Assembly (NCBI GenBank): GCA_040235415.1
Contig: JBECKR010000419.1
Location: 1-15,698, forward strand
DNA: 15,698 bases
Direction of reading: 5' to 3'
Source: JBECKR01 sp040235415
GTDB taxonomy: Bacteria; Acidobacteriota; Polarisedimenticolia; Polarisedimenticolales; Polarisedimenticolaceae
Program-made: the position numbers and the translations under genes
Part shown: one piece after another, positions 8,053 through 15,523 of the stretch
Numbering within the stretch: position 1 is the stretch's first letter
Layout: each line of letters opens with the position of its first letter
The notes under the pieces: model-generated
The model's database searches: none
What the model was told of the DNA's origin: nothing
The model's input: the letters and a program-made list of their open reading frames with translations, nothing else

Positions 8053-9456
8053 TCAAGACTCGAGTCGCTCGACGACCGCGTCGAGATACCCCGGCGGGAA
8101 TACCCCGCCTCCTTCGAGCGTCGCACGCTCGGCGCGGAGCCGCTCCGCGACCTCGCGGAAGCTCCGCGGCAGGCGGGTCCCGCCGCCCGCGGCCGCCCCG
8201 ACGGCGGTCCGTGCGAGCACCGCGTCGACGTCGTCCGCGGCCCAGGCCGCGGCCATCGCCTGGGCGGCGCCCGCCAGGAGGAGGTGCGGCATCGCGGACC
8301 CGTCCGGCAGCCGGAACTCGATCGTCGGGGGCGACACCGGCCTCCCGGACTCGGCCGTCGCGAGGATCGGTAGGCGGACGAGCGCGGATCGGTCGAACTC
8401 GCCCCAGCGAACCGAGGTCGGAGCCTCCTTGCCCTGCAGCAGCCGGACGAACGACCCGGCGTCGCGGTTCCCGAACGCCATGAGCGCCCCGCCCGAGCGC
8501 ACGAGCCCCGCGATGAGGGCTCGCGCCGGGAGGCCGAGCTCCCCGCGGGGTTCTCGTCCCCCGTCGACCGCGCCCTCGACCTTGGGCGAGAAGTGCACGT
8601 GCAGCCCGTTGCCCGCGTGGCCCGCCGCCAGAACCGGGTCGGTGCTGCAGCGCATCCCCATCTGGTGCGCCAGGTTTCGCAGGACCCAGTGCGTCAGGAC
8701 GATCGCGTCCGCCGCGGCATCGAGCCGTGCCAGAGCGAGCTCGATCTCGTGCTGCTCCCAGGTCGGCCCGCCTTCCTCGTCCGGTTCGATATAGCCGACC
8801 TCGCTGTGGCCGTACTTCACCGCGACGCCGATGTCCGCGAGCAGCACGAGCGCGTGACGCCGCAGGTCCTCGCCGAACACGAACGGAGACGCCGCATGGT
8901 AGCCGCGCTCGTCTGCGCCGTAGACCTCCCCGTCGTCGGGCGTCTTCCCCAGGAAAAACTCGACCTCACCGTGGGCTTGGAGGTCGACGCCGGCGACTCC
9001 GAGCAACCGGCTCCGCGCGGCGCGCACGATGGTGTCGGGAGATTGTGGAAGCGGCCGTCCGTCACGACCGGCGTGACCGCAGAGCACGACGAGCGTCGGG
9101 AGCGGCGAGAACGGATCCATGAACGCGGTCGACGGCCGCGGTCGCAGGACGATGTCGGACGCCCCGGGCGGGATGCCGCAGCCCGGGAACAGGCTCGAGC
9201 CGTCGGCGCGCTCCCCGACCTCGATCAGGTCACGGAGGTGGGACTCGTTCCTCGGGACGAAGTCGAGGGTCTTGAGCCAGCCGTCGCCGCCGACGTGCGC
9301 GAGCGAGAGCACTCGAACCTCGTTGTCGCGGAAGAGCGCCGCGAGATCGTCGGCGCCCCACTCGTCATGGGCGCGGTCGAGCTGGCGTTCGAGCGCGGCC
9401 AGAGATGCGACCGGAGCCGCTTCGTCGGGGTCGTCGTGATCGTGGTGCGGGGCCAT
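8053..9456 (-). CDS. Divergent glutamine synthetase family protein lacking the adenylylation loop
   Basis: A 467-aa GS-fold protein. Residues ~46-110 form the beta-grasp region ending DGSSLFPGCGIPPGASD and RPSTAFMDPF. Catalytic-domain ligands by alignment to E. coli GS from memory: Glu164 and Glu166 (GEVEFFL), Glu219 (HSEVG), Glu237 (WEQHEIEL), His286 (GNGLHVHFS), Arg356/Arg361 (DRSALVRLP) and Glu380/Arg382 (TIEFRLPD). ATP-Mg-dependent ligation of ammonia or an amine to a glutamate-like acid is therefore plausible. It departs from classical GlnA in several ways. There is a ~10-residue insertion between Glu219 and Glu237, and CSTDP replaces the usual FMPKP. No NLYDLP loop or equivalent Tyr is seen, and the C-terminus stops soon after GGGVF. 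It is probably not controlled by GlnE, and may be a gamma-glutamyl-amine ligase rather than the housekeeping enzyme. ATG 9456 has a strong GGAGGGAGG upstream. It follows the response regulator by 85 bp on the same strand. Confidence 0.85.
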   Translation of the reverse strand: MAPHHDHDDPDEAAPVASLAALERQLDRAHDEWGADDLAALFRDNEVRVLSLAHVGGDGWLKTLDFVPRNESHLRDLIEVGERADGSSLFPGCGIPPGASDIVLRPRPSTAFMDPFSPLPTLVVLCGHAGRDGRPLPQSPDTIVRAARSRLLGVAGVDLQAHGEVEFFLGKTPDDGEVYGADERGYHAASPFVFGEDLRRHALVLLADIGVAVKYGHSEVGYIEPDEEGGPTWEQHEIELALARLDAAADAIVLTHWVLRNLAHQMGMRCSTDPVLAAGHAGNGLHVHFSPKVEGAVDGGREPRGELGLPARALIAGLVRSGGALMAFGNRDAGSFVRLLQGKEAPTSVRWGEFDRSALVRLPILATAESGRPVSPPTIEFRLPDGSAMPHLLLAGAAQAMAAAWAADDVDAVLARTAVGAAAGGGTRLPRSFREVAERLRAERATLEGGGVFPPGYLDAVVERLES

Positions 9457-9478
9457 GGCGCGTCGCCTCCCTCCGGAT

Positions 9479-9494
9479 CCCCGTCCGAACGGGG
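9479..9494 (-). promoter_or_regulatory. Small hairpin in the leader of the glutamine synthetase homologue
   Basis: On the minus strand CCCCGT-TCGG-ACGGGG forms a perfect 6-bp stem with a 4-nt loop just upstream of the GGAGGGAGG ribosome site. Further upstream in the same 85-bp gap, minus-strand CATAGT (9508-9513) could be a -10 box, but no -35 is seen. It may stabilise the leader or modestly affect readthrough from the response-regulator gene; chance is also possible in such GC-rich DNA. Confidence 0.3.
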
Positions 9495-9541
9495 CTCCCG
9501 GCCGCACACTATGGCACCGCGCTCCCGCCGACGGCCACCCG

Positions 9542-10258
9542 CTAACCCGTGAACTTGTAGCCGAAGCGGTGGACGGTGACGATCCAGCGGGGCTCGGACG
9601 GGTGCTCCTCGATCTTTTTGCGGAGCTTCGCGATGTGCATGTCGACGGTCCGGGTGAACGGCATCTCCTCGTAGCCCCACACGGAGTCGAGCAGCTGGTT
9701 GCGCGACACGACCTCTCCGCGGTGCTCGATCAGGAACCGCATCAGCTCGTACTCCCGAGGCGTCAGCTCGATCGGCGCCCCGGCGCGGGTGGTCTCGTAG
9801 CTGCGGAAGTCGATCGAGACGTCGCCGAACGCGTACGAGTCGACGGCGGATCCGCGAGACGCGGCACGCCGCAGCAGCGCCTCGACCCGCGCGATCAGCT
9901 CGAGGAAGCTGAACGGCTTCGTGACGTAGTCGTCCGCTCCGAGCTTCAGCCCCAGCACCTTGTCGATCTCCTGCCCTCGCGCCGTCAGCATGATGATCGG
10001 GACGTCGTTCCCCTTGCTACGGATGTGCCGGCAGATGTCAAATCCGCTCTTCTTCGGCAGCATGACGTCCAGGATCAAGAGGTCGGGAGACCGCTCGGTC
10101 GCGAGCCTCAGCCCCTGCTCGCCGTCCCTCGCCACCGTGACGTCGAACCCTTCGTACTCGAATCCGTCCCGGAGGGCGACGGCCATTGCCTCGTCGTCCT
10201 CCACGACGAGCACGCTCGTGTGCCGGGACTCCCGCACGGTGTCGCGCACCTCGCTCAT
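9542..10258 (-). CDS. OmpR/PhoB-family response regulator
   Basis: A DNA-binding response regulator of 238 aa. The receiver domain (~14-130) has acidic pocket Glu20-Asp21-Asp22, phospho-acceptor Asp64 (LILDVMLPKKSG), switch Thr92 (MLTA) and Lys114 (VTKPF). The winged-helix output domain (~143-236) has ELTPREYELMRFL, the recognition region RTVDMHIAKLRKKIE, and the wing VHRFGYKF. All phosphorylation residues are present. ATG 10258 is supported by AAGGAGG upstream, and it overlaps the kinase stop as ATGA, so kinase and regulator are translationally coupled. The target genes are unknown; the likely candidates are its own operon, the downstream GS homologue and the divergent PDZ gene. Confidence 0.96.
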   Translation of the reverse strand: MSEVRDTVRESRHTSVLVVEDDEAMAVALRDGFEYEGFDVTVARDGEQGLRLATERSPDLLILDVMLPKKSGFDICRHIRSKGNDVPIIMLTARGQEIDKVLGLKLGADDYVTKPFSFLELIARVEALLRRAASRGSAVDSYAFGDVSIDFRSYETTRAGAPIELTPREYELMRFLIEHRGEVVSRNQLLDSVWGYEEMPFTRTVDMHIAKLRKKIEEHPSEPRWIVTVHRFGYKFTG

Positions 10259-11919
10259 GTCGCTCGCGCCTCCTTCGCTCCCCGGTCGCGCACCTCGTCG
10301 CCCGAGCCCTCCGCGGTCGCCTTCGGAAGGTATATCGAGAACCGACTGCCCCTGCCCGGCTCGCTCTCGACTCGCACCCGTCCTCCGTGCGCCTCGACGA
10401 CGTGCCGCACGATCGCGAGGCCGAGGCCGCTGCCGCGGACGTCGTGTACCAGCCCCGTGCCGACCCGGTGGAACCGCTCGAAGATCTTCGACTGCTCCTT
10501 CTTGGAGATGCCGACGCCGTGGTCCCGGACCCACAGCACCACCGCGTTCTCGACCTCGTCGACGCCGACCTCGATCGTGGTGCCCCCGTCCGAGTACTTC
10601 ACCGCGTTGTCGAGGAGATTGTTGACCGCTTGCGCGATCGCGTCGGGGTCGATGTACACGGGCGTGAGCGCCTCCTTCGAACCGTGGCGCACCAGGCGAT
10701 ACGACGTGTGCCGGAGCCGCACCTCGAAGTTGTGCAGGACGTCCTCCGCGACCGCGGCGAGATCGGCGATCTCGAAGCGGTACGTCTTCCGTCCAGACTC
10801 GATCTTGGAGAAATCGAGGATGTTGTCGATGAGCTGGGTGAGCCGCCGGCTTTCGCTCTCGATGTACTCGCCGTACTCCCGGATCTTGGCGGGGTCGGTG
10901 GTGCGGCCGAGCCCGAGGAACTCGCCGAACACGCGGATCGACGCCAGCGGCGTCCGCAGCTCGTGCGATACGTTCGAGACGAAGTCGCTCTTCATCTCGG
11001 AGAGCTTGCGCTCGCGTGCCGCGGTGCGCAGCGACAGCACGAGTCCGCCGAGCACCGCGGTCGCCAGCAGCGCGGACAGCGTGAGGTTCATCCAGAAGTT
11101 GGTCCGGGCCCACTGCTCGGGCGTCAGCGAGCGACTCTGGAGGATCAGGTCGTAGCTCGTGAACACCCACGGAAACGTCCGCTTGAGGTCGCCCGCGCGG
11201 ACCGGCTCCATGTCGGTCGCGAACACGACTCCGCCCTCGTTGTCCTGCACCCGCACGATGAGATCCTTCGGCGCGGGATCGCCGAAGTAGTCCGTGAGGG
11301 TGCGGTGCACGACGCGCGGCAGGAACGACTCGAGGAACCAGTCGTGGTCGAGGATCATTCCGGCGACCCCGACGACGCGGTAGGACTCGTCGGTCACCGG
11401 CCAGAGGATCATCGTGTTCTCGGGATCCTTCTCGTCCACGGTGAACGCGAGGGCGCGGTGCGGGGCTTCCTTGATCGCCATCATGTGGAACGGCGCGGTC
11501 GCGAAAAACACCGATCGCGCCTCGGGCTCGTCTCCGGCCGGCATCATCGCGCGCGCCGACGGGTCCCAGAACAGCAGCCGGGCGCGCGGCGTCTTGGAGT
11601 AGTCCACGACGAAGAAGCGCTTGACGCCCTCGACGTCGGCCTTCTCGAAGTACCACGCCGCCTTGTCGAGGCGGTGCTGCAGGAACAGCGACACGGGCAG
11701 GAACAGGCTGCGGTCCGCGTTCCGGCCGTAGAAGTTGTCGATCTCCTTCAGCACGCCCTCGAGGTAGTTCTTGAGCGTCGCCTGCCGCGCGATGGAAGAG
11801 GCCTTCTCGAGGTTGACGAGCCAGACGTACTGCAGCCCGAGCAGGATCACGAGCGGAACGAGGACCGCGACGAAACCGATCCAGATCGCGCGCTGCTTCA
11901 GGAATTCGCGGGGCGACAA
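10255..11919 (-). CDS. Membrane sensor histidine kinase
   Basis: A two-helix sensor kinase of 554 aa. TM1 is at ~12-34 (AIWIGFVAVLVPLVILLG) and TM2 at ~276-297 (FWMNLTLSALLATAVLGG), enclosing a ~240-residue extracytoplasmic domain that I do not recognise. The HisKA domain holds His319 in SNVSHELRTPLAS. The ATPase domain has the N box around NNLLDNAVKYS (433-443), G1 DHGVGIS (466-472), F box IFERFHR, and G2 RGSGLGLAI (495-503). There is no clear HAMP or PAS domain; TM2 leads into HisKA through a short linker (LRTAARERKLSEMKSDF). There is no ATG at the N-terminus. TTG at 11919 is chosen because GGAGG lies 9 nt upstream and TM1 follows after 11 residues. It is the first gene of the kinase-regulator pair. 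Confidence 0.94.
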   Translation of the reverse strand: MSPREFLKQRAIWIGFVAVLVPLVILLGLQYVWLVNLEKASSIARQATLKNYLEGVLKEIDNFYGRNADRSLFLPVSLFLQHRLDKAAWYFEKADVEGVKRFFVVDYSKTPRARLLFWDPSARAMMPAGDEPEARSVFFATAPFHMMAIKEAPHRALAFTVDEKDPENTMILWPVTDESYRVVGVAGMILDHDWFLESFLPRVVHRTLTDYFGDPAPKDLIVRVQDNEGGVVFATDMEPVRAGDLKRTFPWVFTSYDLILQSRSLTPEQWARTNFWMNLTLSALLATAVLGGLVLSLRTAARERKLSEMKSDFVSNVSHELRTPLASIRVFGEFLGLGRTTDPAKIREYGEYIESESRRLTQLIDNILDFSKIESGRKTYRFEIADLAAVAEDVLHNFEVRLRHTSYRLVRHGSKEALTPVYIDPDAIAQAVNNLLDNAVKYSDGGTTIEVGVDEVENAVVLWVRDHGVGISKKEQSKIFERFHRVGTGLVHDVRGSGLGLAIVRHVVEAHGGRVRVESEPGRGSRFSIYLPKATAEGSGDEVRDRGAKEARAT

Positions 11920-11943
11920 CCGTTTCGTCCTCCGGACGGCCCG

Positions 11944-11949
11944 AGTATA
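11944..11949 (-). promoter_or_regulatory. Candidate -10 box of the kinase-regulator operon
   Basis: The minus strand reads TATACT, five of six bases of TATAAT, 24 bp before the TTG start, giving an expected leader of about 18 nt. At 16-18 bp upstream there is only GC-rich sequence with no -35. That would fit an activator-dependent promoter, with the TTTAC repeats at 11990-12046 as possible sites. This is inference from position only. Confidence 0.4.
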
Positions 11950-11989
11950 CGGCCTCGGAACCGTCCCGAGGAGGCGGACGGCACCGGGG

Positions 11990-12046
11990 TTTACAACGAG
12001 ATGACAACGGAGACAGGTTTTTACCGAGCGGAGAGGACATTTACCG
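11990..12046. promoter_or_regulatory. Phased TTTAC repeats, possible response-regulator operator
   Basis: In the 231-bp divergent gap (11920-12150), TTTACCG occurs identically at 12020-12026 and 12040-12046 (20 bp apart), and a third TTTACAA lies at 11990-11996 (30 bp before). Spacings of 20 and 30 bp are two and three helical turns. Direct repeats on one face of DNA are the usual binding pattern of OmpR/PhoB regulators. The AT-rich words stand out against the background. On the plus side a weak AGGACA-17-TAGGAT pair (12034-12062) could serve the PDZ gene. I see no further structure in the remainder of the gap. Confidence 0.35.
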
Positions 12047-12150
12047 GGTCCGGGCATTAGGATCCCGGCGTCGCCTGATTCCACGAACCCGCCGCGAGCC
12101 GCTCGGACGCAGGCGCCGGAGCGGCCCGGTCGAACCGAGGAGGACCCCCG

Positions 12151-12624
12151 ATGCGCAACCCCGCCCGTCTCGCGATCCTGGCGGCTCTCGTCGCCGCCCT
12201 GGTCGTCCCGGCGCTCGCCGGCGACGCCAAGAAGTGCACCGCCAGCACCCAGGACTGCCTCGACCACATGACCGCCGCCCTGAAGGCCCGGGGCTGGCTC
12301 GGCGTCGAGGGCGAGGACAGCGACGGCTACTTCAAGATCAAGAAGGTCGTCAGCGGAAGCCCGGCGGAGACGGCCGGGATCATGCCCGGCGACGTCCTCG
12401 TCGCGGTGAACGGCACGGACCTCGCGAAATCCGAAGAGGCGACCCTGAAGGTGATGCAGAAGGCGCTCACCCCGGGTTCCAAGGTCGAGTACTCGATCCT
12501 CCGCGGCGGCGCGCGCACGAGCGTCACCGCGACGCTCGCCTCGATGCCCGAGGAGGTCATGGCCCGCATCATCGGCGAGCATCTCATCGCCGACCACGCG
12601 ACCGTCGCCCTCGCGAAGAACTGA
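12151..12624 (+). CDS. Secreted single-PDZ-domain protein
   Basis: A 157-aa exported protein. A signal peptide spans ~1-23 (basic start MRNPAR, core LAILAALVAALVV, cleavage after ALA). A short mature N-terminus carries Cys29 and Cys36 (CTASTQDC), which could form a disulfide outside the cytoplasm. One PDZ domain follows at ~45-130: the peptide-binding loop region GWLGVEG (48-54), VSGSPAETAGIMPGDVLVAVNG, and the final strands SKVEYSILRGG. The rest is a short helix. There is no protease domain, so it is an adaptor-like or substrate-binding PDZ protein and not a DegP-type protease. ATG 12151 has AGGAGG about 7 nt upstream. It is divergent from the kinase operon and separated from hemY by a strong stem-loop. 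Its partner is unknown. Confidence 0.88.
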   Translation: MRNPARLAILAALVAALVVPALAGDAKKCTASTQDCLDHMTAALKARGWLGVEGEDSDGYFKIKKVVSGSPAETAGIMPGDVLVAVNGTDLAKSEEATLKVMQKALTPGSKVEYSILRGGARTSVTATLASMPEEVMARIIGEHLIADHATVALAKN

Positions 12625-12634
12625 TCTCGCGGAC

Positions 12635-12660
12635 GCGGGACCCGCGCCCGCGGGTCCCGC
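12635..12660 (+). terminator. Strong GC stem-loop after the PDZ gene
   Basis: GCGGGACCCGC (12635-12645) and GCGGGTCCCGC (12650-12660) are exact reverse complements with a GCCC loop, starting 11 bp after the stop. No T-tract follows (the sequence after is C-rich), so it is not a classical intrinsic terminator, though it could stall transcription or protect the mRNA 3' end. Confidence 0.45.
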
Positions 12661-12754
12661 CTCGCCCCCCTTCGTCGATCCGCCGCGTTTGCCGTCCCGA
12701 CGGGCCGTGTCCTATCCTGCCCGCCCCGGGAACGGCCCGGCCGAGGAGGCGTGG

Positions 12755-14170
12755 GTGGGCAAGACCGTCGCGGTGATCGGGGCCGGAATCTCCGGTCTCA
12801 CGGTGGCCTACGAGATCCTGGAGCGCGGCCGCCGGGCCGCCGATCCCGCCGGCGTCGTCTGCCTCGAGGCCTCGTCCCGTCCCGGCGGGAACATCCGGAC
12901 CGAGCGCGCCGAAGGGTACGTCTGCGAGTGGGGCCCGAACGGCTTTCTCGACAACGTCCCCGCGACGCCCGCGCTCGTCCGGCGTCTCGGCCTCGACGAC
13001 CGCGTGCAGAAGGCCGACGAGCAGTCGGCGCTGCGCTACATCTACCGCGCGGGCAGGCTCCGATCCGTGCCCACGACGCCGCCGGCGTTCCTGCGCTCGG
13101 ACATCCTGCCGTGGCCGGCGAGGCTCCGGATCCTGTGGGAGCCGCTGGCGCGCCGCCGGCCGGAGGGGCGCGACGAGTCCGTGTACGAGTTCGCGGCGCG
13201 ACGGATCGGACCGGAGGCGGCCAGGGTTCTCGTCGGGGCCATGGTCACCGGCGTGTACGCCGGGGACGTCCATCGGCTGTGCCTGCGCTCGACGTTTCCC
13301 AAGATGTGGCAGATGGAGACCGACCACGGCGGGCTGTTCCGCGCCATGCTCGCGAAGCGCAAGGTGGCGCGCGCCGCCGGAACGTCGGCGGGCGGTCCCG
13401 CGGGGCCGGGGGGGACGCTGACCTCGTTCCGCACCGGACTGCAGGAGTTGACCGACCGGCTCGCCGAGGCGATCGGGTCGTCGCTGCGACTCTCGACGCC
13501 GGTGATCGCCGTCTCGGATCTCGGACGCCGCGGCTACCGCGTCCATCTCGAGCACGGCGCGCCCCTCGACGTCGACGCGGTCGTGGTATCCGCGCCGTCG
13601 TTCGACGCCGCCGCGGCGGTCGCGGAGATGGACCCCGAGCTTTCCGTCACGATGCGGGAGATCCCGTCGGCGCCGCTCGCAGTCGTGCACCTCGGATTCA
13701 GCGAGGCGAAGCTCGGCATCCCGCCGCGGGGCTTCGGATTCCTCGTGCCCCGCGGCGAGGGACCGCGGATCCTGGGCACGTTGTGGTCGTCGAACATCTT
13801 TCCCGGACGGGCGCCGTCGGGAAAGTTCCTGATGACCTCGATGATCGGCGGCGCGAACGACCCCGAGGCGCTCGACCTCGACGATCGAGCGCTGATCCGG
13901 GTGGTGCGCCAGGACCTCCGGACGTGCACCGCGGTCGAGACCGAGCCCGAGTTCGAGCGCGTGTTCCGCCACCCGCGCGGGATCCCGCAGTACACCGTCG
14001 GCCACCAGCAGCGGCTCCGCTCGATCGACCGCAGGCTCGCGGAGCACCCCGGGTTGCACGTCGCCGGGAATTCGTACCACGGCATCTCGGTCAACCTGTG
14101 CGTCGACGAGGCGCCGCGGGTCGCCGACGCCGTGCTCGCCGGCCTCGGGAACGGTGCCGCGGTCGCCTGA
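12755..14170 (+). CDS. hemY: HemY-type FAD-dependent protoporphyrinogen oxidase
   Basis: A 471-aa flavoprotein (called hemG or pgoX in some schemes) that oxidises protoporphyrinogen IX to protoporphyrin IX, or coproporphyrinogen in Gram-positive-type pathways. Because HemN is present in the same genome, the protoporphyrin role is the more likely. Seen: N-terminal dinucleotide motif VIGAGISGLTVAYE (7-20), Glu38 in VCLEAS for the ribose, SRPGGNIRTE (41-50), the substrate-region segment WGPNGFLDN, and the C-terminal FAD motif LHVAGNSYHGISVN (~434-447). GTG 12755 is chosen because the FAD motif must begin within a few residues and GGAGG lies 5 nt upstream; the earlier in-frame ATG at 12689 gives a non-family tail. 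It probably associates with the membrane without a transmembrane helix. It stands about 7 kb from hemE-hemN. Confidence 0.93.
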   Translation: MGKTVAVIGAGISGLTVAYEILERGRRAADPAGVVCLEASSRPGGNIRTERAEGYVCEWGPNGFLDNVPATPALVRRLGLDDRVQKADEQSALRYIYRAGRLRSVPTTPPAFLRSDILPWPARLRILWEPLARRRPEGRDESVYEFAARRIGPEAARVLVGAMVTGVYAGDVHRLCLRSTFPKMWQMETDHGGLFRAMLAKRKVARAAGTSAGGPAGPGGTLTSFRTGLQELTDRLAEAIGSSLRLSTPVIAVSDLGRRGYRVHLEHGAPLDVDAVVVSAPSFDAAAAVAEMDPELSVTMREIPSAPLAVVHLGFSEAKLGIPPRGFGFLVPRGEGPRILGTLWSSNIFPGRAPSGKFLMTSMIGGANDPEALDLDDRALIRVVRQDLRTCTAVETEPEFERVFRHPRGIPQYTVGHQQRLRSIDRRLAEHPGLHVAGNSYHGISVNLCVDEAPRVADAVLAGLGNGAAVA

Positions 14171-14214
14171 ATCGGCGTTCTCCGGGGGTTTTCCGGACGG
14201 AAAGGCGACGCAAT

Positions 14215-14238
14215 CGCTCCGCTGCAACCGCGGGAGCG
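14215..14238 (+). terminator. Stem-loop with T-rich trailer after hemY
   Basis: CGCTCC (14215-14220) pairs with GGAGCG (14233-14238) around a 12-nt loop, and the next 15 bases (GGTGTTATGTTCTGT) are T-rich for this genome. It could be a weak terminator for hemY. In the same gap TTTCCG-GA-CGGAAA (14190-14203) is a short perfect dyad that could be an operator, and TATGTT (14244-14249) a poor -10 for the next gene. All are weak signals. Confidence 0.3.
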
Positions 14239-14298
14239 GGTGTTATGTTCTGTTCGCGGCGTTCGGCCACCGCCGGCCCGCCCGCGGAGGGAACCGCG

Positions 14299-15507
14299 AT
14301 GCACAAGACGAGATCCGATCGCCCGGAGACCCAGGCGATCCACGCCGGGCCCGAGCCCGATCCGACCCACGGGGCGGTGTCGGTCCCGATCTACCAGTCC
14401 TCGACGTTCTCGTTCGCCGACACCGACGAGGGTGCGGCGCGCTTCGCGGGAACCGATCCGGGATTCAAGTACACCCGTCTCGGGAACCCGACGACCCGGG
14501 CGCTCGAGCAGACGGTCTGCGAGCTCGAGGGCGGCGAGGACGCGCTCGCGACGGCGACCGGAATGGCGGCGGTGTCGACCCTGTTCCTGGCGATCCTGCG
14601 GGCCGGCGACCACGTCGTCGGTACCGACGCGGTCTACGGTCCGACCCGCCTCCTTCTCGAGAAGCACCTCTCGAAGTTCGGCATCGTCTCGAGCTGGGTT
14701 CCGACCGACGACCTCGAGGCGGTGCGGCGAGCGCTTCGACCCGAGACGCGCATGCTGTACGTCGAGACTCCCGCGAACCCGACGATCAAGCTCACGGACC
14801 TCGAGGCGTGCGCCGGGATCGCGAGAGAGAACGGACTGCTTCTCGCGGTCGACAACACGTTCTGCTCTCCGGTGCTCCAGAAGCCGCTGCGCTTCGGGGC
14901 GGACGTCGTGCTGCACAGCATGACGAAGTACCTCAACGGGCACTCCGACGTCGTGGCCGGGATGCTCGTGGCCGCGAATCGCGGGATCGCGGACAAGCTT
15001 CGCGCCACGCTGCAGACCTTCGGCGGCACCATGGATCCGCACCAGGCCTGGCTCGTGCTTCGGGGCCTGAAAACGCTCGCGCTGCGGGTCCACGCATCCC
15101 AGGAGAACGCCCGGCGGCTCGCCGCGTGGCTCGATTCGCACCCGAAGGTCTCGTGGGTGTCCTACCCGGGCCTCAGGTCACACCCGCAGTACGAGCTCGG
15201 GCGGCGCCAGATGGCGGGCCCCGGCGCGATGATCTCGTTCGGCGTCGCCGGCGGGCTCGAGCCGGCCAAGGTCATGATCAACGGCGTGCGGCTGGCGACG
15301 CTCGCGGTGTCGCTCGGAGGAATCGAGAGCCTGATCGAGCACCCGGCCTCGATGACCCACGCCGGCGTCTCGCGCACCGAGCGCGAGGCGTCCGGCATCT
15401 CGGACGACCTCGTGCGGCTGTCCGTCGGCTGCGAGGCGTTCGAGGACCTGCGGGCGGACCTGGCGCAGGCGCTCGACCGCGTGCCGGAACCCGCGTTCGC
15501 GGGTTGA
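14299..15507 (+). CDS. Cystathionine/methionine gamma-lyase family PLP enzyme
   Basis: A 402-aa fold-type I PLP enzyme of the Cys/Met metabolism family. Seen: QAIHAGPEPD (12-21), the cofactor-phosphate loop Tyr58/Arg60 in KYTRLGNPT, GMAA (88-91), stacking Tyr113 in VYGPT, Asp185 in VDNTFCSPVLQ, the Schiff-base Lys210 in HSMTKYLNGHSD, and the C-terminal ESLIEHPASMTHAGVS and LVRLSVGCE with the substrate-carboxylate Arg. The overall pattern is nearest to gamma-lyases. However, the Cys that marks Pseudomonas-type methionine gamma-lyase (YGCT) is Pro115 here, and FGGTMDPHQAW replaces its active-site loop. Cystathionine gamma-lyase, O-acetylhomoserine sulfhydrylase or a mixed activity is therefore more likely than a strict methionine gamma-lyase. 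ATG 14299 follows GGAGGGA. It is 128 bp after hemY, probably a separate unit, and converges on the last gene. Confidence 0.9.
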   Translation: MHKTRSDRPETQAIHAGPEPDPTHGAVSVPIYQSSTFSFADTDEGAARFAGTDPGFKYTRLGNPTTRALEQTVCELEGGEDALATATGMAAVSTLFLAILRAGDHVVGTDAVYGPTRLLLEKHLSKFGIVSSWVPTDDLEAVRRALRPETRMLYVETPANPTIKLTDLEACAGIARENGLLLAVDNTFCSPVLQKPLRFGADVVLHSMTKYLNGHSDVVAGMLVAANRGIADKLRATLQTFGGTMDPHQAWLVLRGLKTLALRVHASQENARRLAAWLDSHPKVSWVSYPGLRSHPQYELGRRQMAGPGAMISFGVAGGLEPAKVMINGVRLATLAVSLGGIESLIEHPASMTHAGVSRTEREASGISDDLVRLSVGCEAFEDLRADLAQALDRVPEPAFAG

Positions 15508-15523
15508 GCCGCGGCGTCCCGGA

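Noticed and set aside
12006..12018. Pho-box-like CTGTC...TTGTCA on the minus strand in the kinase upstream region.
   Set aside because: The two TGTC words are 9 bp apart, not the 11-bp spacing of a Pho box, and no phosphate genes are nearby.
10259..12040. Upstream extension of the response-regulator frame to 832 codons.
   Set aside because: It runs out of frame through the kinase gene; the regulator has its own ATG with AAGGAGG overlapping the kinase stop.
14215..14250. Possible SAH or SAM riboswitch upstream of the sulfur amino acid enzyme (GCTGCAACC loop between GC stems).
   Set aside because: Only one hairpin and a loose resemblance in the GCTGCAA segment; the conserved second stem and pseudoknot of those classes are not visible.
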